Shown here piece after piece: positions 54,370-63,703 of a stretch of DNA of 64,000 nucleotides. The notes under the pieces are model-generated. The model ran no database searches. It was given only the letters and a program-made list of their open reading frames with translations, and was not told the DNA's origin. Made by a program: the position numbers and the translations under genes. The DNA comes from JAJEFO01 sp965214325. Lineage in GTDB: Bacteria; Pseudomonadota; Alphaproteobacteria; Rhodobacterales; Rhodobacteraceae. The stretch is taken from NCBI GenBank assembly GCA_965214325.1, contig CBDCBG010000006.1, positions 62,001-126,000 on the forward strand. Direction: 5' to 3'. How positions within the stretch are numbered: the first letter of the stretch is position 1; each line of letters opens with the position of its first letter.

Positions 54370-55241
54370 GAAGCAACTCCGAAAGGCGCATCAAGTCGTT
54401 AGAGCTTTGGGCTGCCAAGATGCGGCGGAACGTCGTGGACATCTGCATGCAGCGTGGCGGCTATGCCGGACAGGGCGTCGCGCTGTCGGATGTCGGAGCC
54501 TGCATCTACTTCGATGAGCTGCGGCCCGACGGACACGGGTGGTATCACGACCGGTTCGTCAACTCGAACGGACACGACACGATCGTCAACTTTGCCGCGA
54601 TGGCAGAAATGGGCATCTACACGATGGAGGAGCTGCGCACCATGGGCGCAGACGGTTCGCCCATCGATCAAAGCCCGATCGAGGGCGCACGCGGGTTCGA
54701 GATCACCTCGGGCTCCTTAGGCACTGGCGTGTCGCAGGCCGCAGGGATCGCCCTCGGAGAGCGCAAGAAGGGGTCCGACAGGCGGGTCATCTGCCTTCTC
54801 TCCGACGGAGAGTTGCACGAAGGCAGTGTCTGGGAAGCGTTCATGTTTGCCGCCCATCACGAGCTTTCGAACTTTGTCATCATCATTGACAACAACGATC
54901 TCGGCGCAACGGGCAAGACTTCGGACGTCCTGGCGGTCGAGCCGGTCAAGGCAAAGATGGAAGCCTTCGGGTTTCATGCGCGGCAAGTCAACGGCAACAG
55001 CATTCCCGAGGTTCTCGACGCTTTCGACGAGGCGCGCACGGTCAGGGGCAAGCCTTACGCGATGATCGCGGACACCAAGATCTTCGCGGGAATTGGCGTC
55101 TACCAGGACGCGATCCCCTTCGCGCACTTCGTTGGCAAGGATGGGCGTTGGGACACCGGATATCTCGATTGGGAGCCCGGCTGGCAGGAAATTCTCGAGA
55201 CAATCAAACGCCTGGAGGCCGAACTGGCTGCGCTGGACTGA
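54366..55241 (+). CDS. Transketolase-like protein, N-terminal subunit
   Basis: 291 residues. The thiamine diphosphate motif is 'LLSDGELHEGSVWEAFMFAA' through 'IIIDNNDLGATG' (GDGE...NN pattern). 'EITSGSLGTGVSQAAGIALG' is also typical. Together with the preceding subunit it makes a full transketolase that moves two-carbon units. Split enzymes of this type serve catabolism of unusual sugars and sulfosugars; this one's substrate is unknown. Confidence 0.9.
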   Translation: MRSNSERRIKSLELWAAKMRRNVVDICMQRGGYAGQGVALSDVGACIYFDELRPDGHGWYHDRFVNSNGHDTIVNFAAMAEMGIYTMEELRTMGADGSPIDQSPIEGARGFEITSGSLGTGVSQAAGIALGERKKGSDRRVICLLSDGELHEGSVWEAFMFAAHHELSNFVIIIDNNDLGATGKTSDVLAVEPVKAKMEAFGFHARQVNGNSIPEVLDAFDEARTVRGKPYAMIADTKIFAGIGVYQDAIPFAHFVGKDGRWDTGYLDWEPGWQEILETIKRLEAELAALD

Positions 55242-55291
55242 GGGCGCTGCAGGCTCGCCCTCCCGGGATTGGGGCAATCTGAGAGGAACGC

Positions 55292-56218
55292 ATGAGACTA
55301 TTGGTTACCGGAGCAAGCGGATTCATCGGGTCCCGCCTGGTGCCCGCCTTGGTCGACCAGGGTCACGACGTCGTCGCCACAGACATCGTCGCAGAGCCGC
55401 AGTGGCTCACGTCACGCGAAGGCGTCGAATATCGACGCGTGGACCTGAGCCGCGATCCGGATGTCCGGGAGCTCGTGTTCCGGTCAAGGCCCGACAAGGT
55501 CGTTCATCTGGCCGGACTGCTCGCCGAGCCGTGCGAGGCGGCTCCCTTGCGCGCTTTCAAGGTGAATCTCATGGCGACGACTTCGTTGCTGGAGGCCTGC
55601 GTTGCCACTGGCGTCGCGCGTTTCGTGATGACGAGCTCTCCTTCGGTGTTTGGCCGGGGGCTAGCGGAGCCGGTCGTGGAAGATGCCGCAAGGCCGCCTG
55701 TAACCGCGTACGGACAAACCAAGCTCGCCTGCGAGCACATGCTCGAATGGTGCAGGCGGGCTCGTGGCCTCAGCGTCGGGGCAGCGCGCTTCCCGTGGGT
55801 CTATGGCCCGGGGCGCACCACCGGTCTTGCGGCCGGGCATTGCTCCCTCCTTCTGGACGCAATCGCGCGTGGCGAGACCGCAATTGTCCGGAATGCAGAT
55901 CAGGTCGGTGACTGGCTCTATGTCAAAGACGCCGTCAAGGCCCTGATCCTGCTGCTGGAAAGCGATGACAGGCCGCCCGTCACGCACAACATCATGAGCG
56001 GCGTCCATTCCGTCGCCGACGCGATGGCGGTCGCGAGGGAGCAGTTTCCCGACGCACGGATCAAAGTCAGGAAAGCGCCGGGGGCGCATTATCCGTATGC
56101 GTCCTCGTTCGATGGCACACGGGCGCGAAAAGAGATCGGGTGGAACCCCGATCGCTCGATACGGCGAGGCTTCAAGGAGCGTGTCGAGACAGTGCGCAGT
56201 TCTTTGGCGGTGGCGTGA
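55292..56218 (+). CDS. NAD-dependent epimerase/dehydratase
   Basis: 308 residues, extended SDR. NAD motif 'LLVTGASGFIGSRLVPAL', catalytic Ser in 'FVMTSSPSVFG' and Y-x-x-x-K in 'VTAYGQTKLACEHM'. It is similar in layout to uronate and erythronate dehydrogenases as well as epimerases. It follows the transketolase genes by 50 bp and precedes the TRAP binding protein, which points to a sugar-acid pathway. Confidence 0.87.
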   Translation: MRLLVTGASGFIGSRLVPALVDQGHDVVATDIVAEPQWLTSREGVEYRRVDLSRDPDVRELVFRSRPDKVVHLAGLLAEPCEAAPLRAFKVNLMATTSLLEACVATGVARFVMTSSPSVFGRGLAEPVVEDAARPPVTAYGQTKLACEHMLEWCRRARGLSVGAARFPWVYGPGRTTGLAAGHCSLLLDAIARGETAIVRNADQVGDWLYVKDAVKALILLLESDDRPPVTHNIMSGVHSVADAMAVAREQFPDARIKVRKAPGAHYPYASSFDGTRARKEIGWNPDRSIRRGFKERVETVRSSLAVA

Positions 56219-56288
56219 TGTCCGCGGCCCGAGACAACAGAGCGGAAGAACGCTTGAGCAAAACCAGATCAACACAAAGGAGACTGAA

Positions 56289-57362
56289 ATGAAACATTCC
56301 AACTGGATCAAGACGCTTGCGGTTTCCGCGGCAGCTTCGGTGCTCATGGCACCGGTCGCGTTTGCCAAGGAACTCAAGGTCGGCAGCTACGAGCCGGAGA
56401 GCCACTACCTCGTGGAGTTCGTCTACAAGCCCTACCTCGAGGAAGTCACGCGGCGAACCAACGGAGAACTCACTTTCAAGTGGTCCCACGGAGGGACGCT
56501 TGTGAAGGCGCCGCAGACCGTCGACGGCCTGAAGTCCGGTCTCGTCGACCTAGTGGTCACAACGGGCATCTTCACGCAGGAAAGCCTGTTCCCGACAACC
56601 CATGTCATGACCCTGCCGTTCCAGTTCGACAGCACGGTCGAGGCAAACCACGTGTTCCAGAGGATGTACCACGAAATTCCTGAAGTTCAGGCCGAGTTCG
56701 AAGGCCTGGTGCCGCTGGGTTTCCACGTGTCGGACTTCTTCAACCTGCACATCCACAAGGACGTCGAACCGGTCCGGACGCTTGAAGAACTGCAACAGCT
56801 GGAGATCGGGGCGTTCTCGAAATCTGGCGTGACCTACAGCGAGCTGCTGGGCGCCACGCCCCGGAACATCAAGCTGGAGGATCTCTATGTCTCGCTTCAG
56901 CGCAAGGCCATCGACGGCATCTGGTTCCCGACCGCGCCGCTGATCAAATGGAAGATGACTGATCATACCAGCAACCATTCGCTGGTCGGCGGCCCGTTCG
57001 TGATGATCCCGATGACAATGTCGCAGCAAACCTGGGACGGCTTGACCGACGGGCAACGTGAGATATTCCGTTCGATGGAGAACGAGCTCACCAACTTCAC
57101 CGGCGCGATAGTGGACAACCGCCGGGGGTCCTCCGTGGCCAAAATGGAAGGCCGCGGCGATACCATCATCAGGCTTTCGCCCGAAGAAAAGGCCAAGTGG
57201 GTTGCACAGACGAAGCCTGCCTATGACGCCTGGCTGGCGCTGATGGAGGAAAAGGGCAACGACGGTGAAGCCATCCTTGCAAAGGTGCGGGAATACGCCG
57301 CCGAATTCAAGGGCATGGACTATGCGTCGGCAGAGTGGTGGGGCGACAACTGGCAGGAATGA
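56289..57362 (+). CDS. TRAP transporter substrate-binding protein (DctP family)
   Basis: 357 residues. A signal peptide is clear: 'IKTLAVSAAASVLMAPVAFA' then KELKVG. The periplasmic DctP fold follows, with 'DGLKSGLVDLVVTTGIF' and 'GVTYSELLGATPRNIKLEDL'. It delivers an organic acid to the TRAP permease encoded next. The ATG at 56289 has AAAGGAGA upstream. The longer open frame upstream overlaps the epimerase gene. Confidence 0.9.
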   Translation: MKHSNWIKTLAVSAAASVLMAPVAFAKELKVGSYEPESHYLVEFVYKPYLEEVTRRTNGELTFKWSHGGTLVKAPQTVDGLKSGLVDLVVTTGIFTQESLFPTTHVMTLPFQFDSTVEANHVFQRMYHEIPEVQAEFEGLVPLGFHVSDFFNLHIHKDVEPVRTLEELQQLEIGAFSKSGVTYSELLGATPRNIKLEDLYVSLQRKAIDGIWFPTAPLIKWKMTDHTSNHSLVGGPFVMIPMTMSQQTWDGLTDGQREIFRSMENELTNFTGAIVDNRRGSSVAKMEGRGDTIIRLSPEEKAKWVAQTKPAYDAWLALMEEKGNDGEAILAKVREYAAEFKGMDYASAEWWGDNWQE

Positions 57363-57578
57363 CGACCTGCCGCCCTTGCGACCGTGCCCGACCGATGAGT
57401 CTGGCTGGAGCGGACCATGAAAGTCTCGTCGTCTCCCGTACGTGCTTGCGGCTTGACGGGAGAGGCGGTCCGCTCCTCCATGCGCGTTTCGGCTTCACTG
57501 GATCGCAGCTTGCCAGTTCAACCGGACGCGCGGCCATCGGGATGACACCGAACCAGAACGTCCTGGAAGGGGGAGTTT
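57363..57578. other. Intergenic stretch between TRAP binding protein and permease
   Basis: 216 bp. It may include a leader or attenuating structure, but no clear hairpin with a T-run was seen. The GGAAGGGGGAG at 57566-57576 is the ribosome site of the permease gene. Confidence 0.4.
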
Positions 57579-58804
57579 ATGGCACCACAGGAGTCCGGCC
57601 CAGACAGCCTTCTTGAAGCTCAGGGTCATGGCCCAGGCGAGCCATCCCCGGCCGGGCTGCCGCATGACGCGTTTGCAGTGGTCGCCCGGTCGCTGCATCG
57701 ACTTCTGGACCCGATCTGTCGCTATCTTTGCTACGCCGCCGCCATCGTGACCTTGCTGATGGCGATCGGGATGGTCGTGGACCTGGTCAGCCGCATGGTT
57801 TTCCGCAATCCGCTGAACGGCATGATCGAACTGCAGACGTTCATGCTGGTCATCATGGCGTTCTTCAGTGTCGCCTACACGATGCTGAAGAACCAGCACG
57901 TCGCCGTCGACCTGATCACGTCGGCCTTGCCGGACCACGTGAACAGTTTCCTGCAAAGCGTATTTGGCATTTGGGGCGCGTTCATCTTCGGCGCCATGGG
58001 CTGGCTCAGCACTTCAAGGGCGATCGAGGCGTTCGAGAGGGAAGAGATTGCGGACATAACGCAATTCCCGTTCTGGGTGCTCTACGCCACCGTGGCATTG
58101 GGCACCTTCCTTCTGGCCCTTGTCCTGTTCGCGGCCCTGTTTTCCCATCTGTCGGGGCTCTACCAGCACCACAAGGGCACCGCGGGCTTCTGGATCACCT
58201 GTGTCGCGATCGTCGTCGTATCGGTCGCCGGGGCATTGTCCGCGACGATTCTGAAGGCAGTGTTCGGCGATCTTGGTTCGGGTGCAGTTGGGGGCATCTA
58301 CACTGTCCTGATGCTGATCATCCTGTTGCTAGGCTTTCCCGTCGGATTCTCGATGGCCTTCGTGGGCCTGACCGGACTGATGTACCTGATTGGCGGCGAC
58401 GTCGCGTTCAACGTGGCCAAGACAAATACATATGACGCGGTCGCGAACTACTTCTTCGTCGTCATTCCGTTTTTCCTGCTGATGGGATTCCTGGTTCTCC
58501 ATGCGGGCATCGGGGCGAAACTCTTCAATGCGGGGATCAAGGTATTTGGGCGCCTGCCTGGCGGGCTTGCGGTCGGGACGGTGGCGGGTTGCGGCGGGTT
58601 TGCCGCGATCTGCGGCGAGAGCGTTGCCTCCGCCGCGACCATGGGGGCCGTCTCGATTCCGGAAATGAAGAAATACGACTACGACGATTCACTCGCGACC
58701 GGCTCCGTCGCCGCCGGCGGCACGTTGGGGATCCTGATTCCGCCGAGCATTGGTTTCGTCATCTATGGCATCATCACCGAACAGTCGATCGGCAAGATGT
58801 TCAT
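57579..58804 (+). pseudogene. Fused TRAP permease DctQM, 5' part
   Basis: Begins with a DctQ-like four-helix domain ('LLMAIGMVVDLVSRMVFRNP') and continues into the DctM domain ('LLLGFPVGFSMAFVGLTGLM', 'VVIPFFLLMGFLVLHAGIGA'). It ends at 'QSIGKMF' where ISKra4-type element 3 enters; the frame then runs about 25 foreign codons to 58880. With 60572-61364 it gives a 672-residue fused permease. Probably non-functional as it stands. Confidence 0.92.
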
Positions 58805-60562
58805 GGGTGCACGCCAATTTTTTGGGTCAGGCTGCGGCGATCCGTTGAGCCTTCCAGAAAGCGAACTCTTCCCACCCTGAGTTTTCCCAGCAACTTTTCA
58901 GTGCCAGCAGTGCGTTCGCGCCCCGCTTCGACCATTTGCATCCCGACCTCTTGAAGCGGGTGACGACAATCTGCTTGCAGCTGCTCTCGATCTGGCCGCT
59001 TCCAATCTGCATGCCGCGCGCCCGGTATTCGTCGTAGCGCATCCTCCCCTTGTTCGAATCGAAATAGTCAATGCACTTCGCCACCGCTTTCCCTCGACCG
59101 CGGTGCGGTCGCAGGTCCGCCATGACGCGGCCAACTTTCCCGTCCAGCAGCTGGGCCTTGATTCCCGCCAGGCGCGCCTTGCGCGCGAACTCGCATCCGA
59201 CCAGCACCTTGAGGGCTTCGGATGCGTATTCGAGCGCGTGGAACACATCCAGGATGTAGGTCTTCCGCATGCCTGCAAGCAGTTCGTCGGCCACGTTGGT
59301 GATCCAGGCCGCGCCGTCGGAGATGAGGACCACCTCCTTGGCATTGCAGACGCCGTCCCGGCAAAGCTGCCGGTCAAGCCGGCCGGCGAACTCCGATGCC
59401 CGGCTGACGCCGCCGACCGAAGCGGCGCTGTCGATCAGGGCGCTCACCGTGTCGCTGCCCTCGTCCTTCGTCGGCTCGCCGGTCTTCGGGCTCGCGCCCT
59501 CGGCAGTGAAGGTGACAATCACCTTCGCCTCCCTGGTCTTCGCCGAGCCGTCCTCCTGCCTGCCCTTCACGCCCTCCGTCTCGCTCCGGCGCATCGGGAC
59601 GCCGGTGCCGTCGGCCTCGACATAGACCCGGTCCGCGGCAGGCCCTCCCTCCTCGACGACATCCCGCTCAAACCGCTGCGCTTCCTCGCCGAGCTCCAGG
59701 GTCCATCGTCGCAGCGTCGTCGCGGGAACCTTCACCCCGGCCAGGTTGCGCAGCTTGCGGGACGCCTCCTCGAAGCTGTCCGAGACCACGGCGTCGGCCA
59801 CGATGCTCGCCGCGCCAGGCGTGGCCGTCTGCCCCTCCAGCCCGAGGGCGCGGTCCAGGGGGAAGAAGCCGGAACCGCAGTCCCGGCAGCGGCAATACGT
59901 CCGCTCGACCTCCACGGGTCCCAGACGCGAGGCAAAGGACTTGCCGGCCTTCTGGTGCCGTTCCATCGGCTTGCCGCATTCCGGGCAGTCGGGCGTCGGA
60001 AGCTCCGCGTCGACCCGCTCAAGCAGCGACTTGTACATTGCAGCGCCGCTGGAATGCGTCACGTCCCGGATCGCGATCTCGATGCCGTCGAGGTCCGCGA
60101 CCTCCTTGCCGCCCAGATCGCTCTCCAACTTCGGGGCCAGGTCCGCGAAGCCCGAATGCGCCGCCGCCTCGAACGCGGCCATGGATGACGCAGCCTGCCC
60201 GGCGGACGGAACGTCGCGGCTCCGGACTTCGCCGCCCTCAAGCCAGTACTCCGTGGAAACGCCGCCACTCTCGCAAACGATCCGGTGTTTCCCCGAACCC
60301 TTCCGGGCCAGATCCTTCAGGGATGCCGCCACATCCGGATCATGGGACCCCGGCTCATTGTCACTGCCGCACATGAATCGTTTCTCCTGCTCTCCTCTTC
60401 CCGGTCACGCGGCGCCGACCGGTTGATCCGGTCATTGTCGGCCGCGCAGGGATCGAGCCCGGAAGAACATGGAAGCAGGAAAGCTTCAACCCTCCGCGCG
60501 ACCCGCCGAACTCTCGCAAGGAAGAAAGGAATCAGGTCAACCCCAAAAATTGGCGTGCACCC
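58805..60562 (-). mobile_element. ISKra4-type element 3, inside the TRAP permease gene
   Basis: 1758 bp. Terminal inverted repeats GGGTGCACGCCAATTTTT at the left, and the same sequence inverted at the right. A 9-bp direct repeat GATGTTCAT flanks it (58796-58804 and 60563-60571). Removing the element and one repeat restores the permease reading as GKMFMAGIIPG. Confidence 0.95.
58827..60374 (-). CDS. ISKra4-like transposase 3
   Basis: 515 residues. Zinc motif 'CPECGKPMERHQKAG' and 'CRCRDCGSGFFPLDR', DDE region 'YVEADGTGVPMRRSETEG', 'VLISDGAAWITNVADEL' with 'YILDVFHALEYASEALKVLV', and 'MQIGSGQIESSCKQIVVTRF'. Intact. It is a relative of the transposase at 38.1 kb, on the same strand. Confidence 0.9.
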   Translation of the reverse strand: MCGSDNEPGSHDPDVAASLKDLARKGSGKHRIVCESGGVSTEYWLEGGEVRSRDVPSAGQAASSMAAFEAAAHSGFADLAPKLESDLGGKEVADLDGIEIAIRDVTHSSGAAMYKSLLERVDAELPTPDCPECGKPMERHQKAGKSFASRLGPVEVERTYCRCRDCGSGFFPLDRALGLEGQTATPGAASIVADAVVSDSFEEASRKLRNLAGVKVPATTLRRWTLELGEEAQRFERDVVEEGGPAADRVYVEADGTGVPMRRSETEGVKGRQEDGSAKTREAKVIVTFTAEGASPKTGEPTKDEGSDTVSALIDSAASVGGVSRASEFAGRLDRQLCRDGVCNAKEVVLISDGAAWITNVADELLAGMRKTYILDVFHALEYASEALKVLVGCEFARKARLAGIKAQLLDGKVGRVMADLRPHRGRGKAVAKCIDYFDSNKGRMRYDEYRARGMQIGSGQIESSCKQIVVTRFKRSGCKWSKRGANALLALKSCWENSGWEEFAFWKAQRIAAA

Positions 60563-60571
60563 GATGTTCAT

Positions 60572-61364
60572 GGCGGGCATCATCCCTGGGCTCATTCTGG
60601 TCACGGGATTTGCATTGGCGGTCTACGTCCAGTGCCTGATCAATCCGAAACTGGGACCGAAATCGGAAAGGTTCACGCCGTCCGAGATCATTTGGTCCAT
60701 TGTTCAGATTTGGCCAGTCATGTTGCTGTTCGCGGCGGTGATTGGCGGAATTTACTCGGGAATTCTCACTCCGTCCGAGGCAGGCGGGATCGGTGCCAGC
60801 GGGGCGTTGCTGATCGCGCTGTTCGCACCGGGATTCAACCGGCACAAGCTCTTCGACGCGCTCCTCGAGGCGACGACGACAAGCGCAATGATCTTCACCA
60901 TTCTCATTGGCGTCGGACTGCTTGGCTACTTCGTGACCCTGACAGACATCCCCGTGTCCTTTGCCAATTTCCTCAAGGAACTAGATGTGTCGCGCTACAT
61001 CATCTACATGCTGATCCTGTTCCTTTACCTCGTCCTTGGCATGGTGATGAACATCATCCCGATGATGATGCTCACCCTGCCGGTGCTGTTTCCGACGGTT
61101 GTGGGCCTTGGCTTCGATCCGATCTGGTTTGGGGTCATCATGGTGATCATGATGGAGATGGGACAGATCACGCCGCCCATCGGCATCAATGTCTTCGTCA
61201 TCCATGGCGTGGCCAAGAAATACGACGTGTCGATGGCGACGATTTACCGAGGGATCATTCCCTTCGTTGTCGTGGAGATCCTCGTGATCATTCTGTTGAC
61301 AGTTTTCCCGGACATCGCGCTTTGGCTGCCAAACTCGATGGATATCCTGGAACCGCTGGACTGA
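60572..61364 (+). pseudogene. Fused TRAP permease DctQM, 3' part
   Basis: Starts at 'GGCGGGCATC' (AGIIPGLILVTGF) directly after the second GATGTTCAT and runs to the normal DctM C terminus at 61364. It holds about six hydrophobic helices, including 'MVMNIIPMMMLTLPVLFPTV' and 'GQITPPIGINVFVIHG', the conserved transport segment. No good start exists within it. Confidence 0.9.
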
Positions 61365-61376
61365 GGAGGATTCCCG

Positions 61377-62171
61377 ATGGACGCGAATGAAGCCGGACTT
61401 GGCGTTTCCCTGACCGGCACCAGGGCCGTTGTTTCCGCGGGCGCTGCGGGAATCGGACGTTCAATCGCGGAATCGCTGGTCGGGGCCGGGGCCAGGGTCG
61501 CTGTCTTCGACGTGTCGCAGTTCGCGGTGGACGCCATGAAGGCGGCGCATCCCGATGTCGTTGCCTCAGTTGTCGACGTGTCCGACCGGTCAGGCGTCGA
61601 TGCCTTCTTCGAGCAGGTCCGCGATGCCTTCGGCGGTCTCGATGTCTTGGTGAACAATGCGGGGATCGCGGGACCGACAGCCAAGGTCGAGGACATTGAT
61701 CCCGACGATTGGGAACGCACGATTGCCGTCAACCTCACGGGGCAATTCTACTGCGCGCGCAAGGCGGCGCCCGCGCTCAAGGTTTCGCCCAACGGGTCGA
61801 TAGTCAACATCGCCTCGGTCGCCGGTCGCCTGGGATACGCCAATCGCACGCCGTATGCCGCCTCGAAGTGGGCAGTCATCGGATTTACCAAGAGCCTCGC
61901 CATGGAAATGGGCCCTGACGGGGTCCGCGTGAATGCAGTCCTCCCCGGCGTTGTCGAAGGCCCGCGCATGGATGCCGTGATCCAGGCGCGGGCAGACGCG
62001 ACCGGTGCAGGCTTCGACGAGGTGCGCAGCGACTACTTGGGCAGGATTTCCCTTCGCCGGATGGTGAGCATGTCGGACGTCGCCAACATGGCGCTGTTCC
62101 TGTGCTCGCCGGCCGGTCGCAACATTTCCGGGCAGGCGCTGAGCGTTTGCGGCAACGTCGAATCCCTTTGA
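61377..62171 (+). CDS. SDR family oxidoreductase
   Basis: 264 residues. NAD motif 'VVSAGAAGIGRSIAESL' (Ser in place of the usual Thr before the glycines), 'DVLVNNAGIAGPTA', Ser in 'IVNIASVAGRLG' and Y-x-x-x-K in 'TPYAASKWAVIGFTKS'. It starts 13 bp after the permease gene, so it belongs to the same operon and probably oxidises a pathway intermediate. Confidence 0.88.
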   Translation: MDANEAGLGVSLTGTRAVVSAGAAGIGRSIAESLVGAGARVAVFDVSQFAVDAMKAAHPDVVASVVDVSDRSGVDAFFEQVRDAFGGLDVLVNNAGIAGPTAKVEDIDPDDWERTIAVNLTGQFYCARKAAPALKVSPNGSIVNIASVAGRLGYANRTPYAASKWAVIGFTKSLAMEMGPDGVRVNAVLPGVVEGPRMDAVIQARADATGAGFDEVRSDYLGRISLRRMVSMSDVANMALFLCSPAGRNISGQALSVCGNVESL

Positions 62172-62186
62172 GGCGGAACGGATCAC

Positions 62187-63121
62187 ATGGCCTCATCGAG
62201 AAAAGTCATCATCACCTGCGCCACGACCGGGGCGATGCACGTCCCCGCCATGTCACCGCATCCGCCGCTCACGCCGGATCGGGCCGTGGCAGACGCCCTC
62301 GGCGCGGCAAGGGCCGGGGCTGCCATCCTGCACATGCACGCGCGTGACCCCGAAGACGGACGTCCGACGCCTGATCCCGATGTTTTCCTGCCGATCCTTG
62401 AACGGCTCAGGCAGGCCACCGATGCCGTCATCAATGTCACCACCGGTGGCGGCCGCAGCATGACGGTGCAAGAGCGGCTGGTCACGCCGTTGAAAGCGGC
62501 TCCGGAAATGTGCTCGCTGAACATGGGATCGATGAATTTCGGTCTGTGCCCGATGCTTGGCAGGTTCGAGACGTTCAGCCACGCATGGGAGCCGGAACAC
62601 CTCGAAAGCGCCCGCGACCTCATCTTCGAGAACACCTTCGCGGACATTGAGCAGATCCTGAAACATCTCGGCGAGGATTGCGGCACCCGGTTCGAGTTCG
62701 AGTGCCAAGACATCGGGCACCTGCACAACCTCGCGCACGTGGCGGACAAGGGCTGGGTGAGGCCGCCCACCTCCATTCAGCCGATCTTCGGCATGCCGGG
62801 CAGCATTGCCCCGGACACTGGTCATCTGATGCGCATGAAGCGCACGGCCGACCGGCTCCCTGGCGAAGACTTCGTCCGGAGCGTTCCGGGGGCAGGGAGG
62901 CAGCAGCTGAATTTCGCGACGATGGGCGCGATCATGGGCGGCAATGTCGTGCCGGGCTGGAGGACAGCGTCCATGCCGGCAAGGGCAAGCTCGCGACGTC
63001 CAGTGCGGAACAGGTCCGGATCGTGCGCACGATCCTCGAGAACCTGCCGATGGAAGTCGCAACACCGCAGGAGGCGCGAGAGGTTCCGCACCTGAAGGGC
63101 GCGGATTGCCTGGGCTTCTAG
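62187..63121 (+). pseudogene. BKACE (DUF849) beta-keto acid cleavage enzyme, frameshifted
   Basis: The first 250 or so residues are a BKACE: 'HMHARDPEDGRPTPD' carries the zinc-binding His pair, 'INVTTGGGRSM' and 'SLNMGSMNFG' are hallmarks. After 'MGAIMGGNV' at 62948 the frame is lost; restoring one base gives 'RAGLEDSVHAGKGKLATSSA' and a normal C terminus (GADCLGF) at 63121. BKACEs use acetyl-CoA to split beta-keto acids. The shifted reading ends at 63095. Confidence 0.87.
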
Positions 63122-63189
63122 TCGCTCGATCCGCGCTCTGGACGCGCCACGCAAACATGGAGAACACCATGGCAATGAAGGAGAACAAC

Positions 63190-63591
63190 ATGCCCGACCT
63201 GAAACCCCTTGCCGGAAGAGCAGCCGTTGTCACGGGCGCGGGACGCGGCATCGGTCGCGCCATCGCGACTGGCTTCGCGAAGGCCGGCGCTGACGTGGCG
63301 ATCCTTGCGCGCACGGAAATCGAACTCAGCCAAGTGGCCGAGGCTGTCGAATCCCATGGAGTCCGATGCCACGTGGGCCTGGCAGATCTTGCCGACCCGA
63401 AGGCCACCCGCAAGGCATGCGCCGAGGTGGTCGCCCGCTTGGGCAAGGTCGACATCCTTGTGAACAACGCGGGCGTAGAACTGGAATTGGGTCAGGTCGC
63501 CGACTCCGATCCGGAAAGGTGGTGGCGCACGATCGAGGTAAACGTTCGCGGAACCTATCTCGTGCCTGCCCGAAAATCCTCAAGCCATTGA
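63190..63591 (+). pseudogene. SDR family oxidoreductase, truncated by an IS
   Basis: Starts at the ATG at 63190, with AAGGAG at 63178-63183. NAD motif 'VVTGAGRGIGRAIATGF', 'DILVNNAGVELELG' and 'IEVNVRGTYLV' are normal. Similarity ends near 63570 and the frame stops at 63591, before the catalytic Ser and Tyr. The ISNCY element beginning there is the likely cause. Confidence 0.85.
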
Positions 63592-63703
63592 CTCCAATCA
63601 ATGAATCTTTCATTCTCCGGATCGAAGACCGGGCCGGAAGTGCCGTTTTCCTGGCCTTTTTGCGCAATTCCGGTCGATTCCGGCAATTCTTCGCGAGGCA
63701 GGC

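Noticed and set aside
51558..63591. Calling the cluster a sulfoquinovose transketolase pathway
   Set aside because: Only the split transketolase is shared; the isomerase and dedicated dehydrogenases of that route were not identified.
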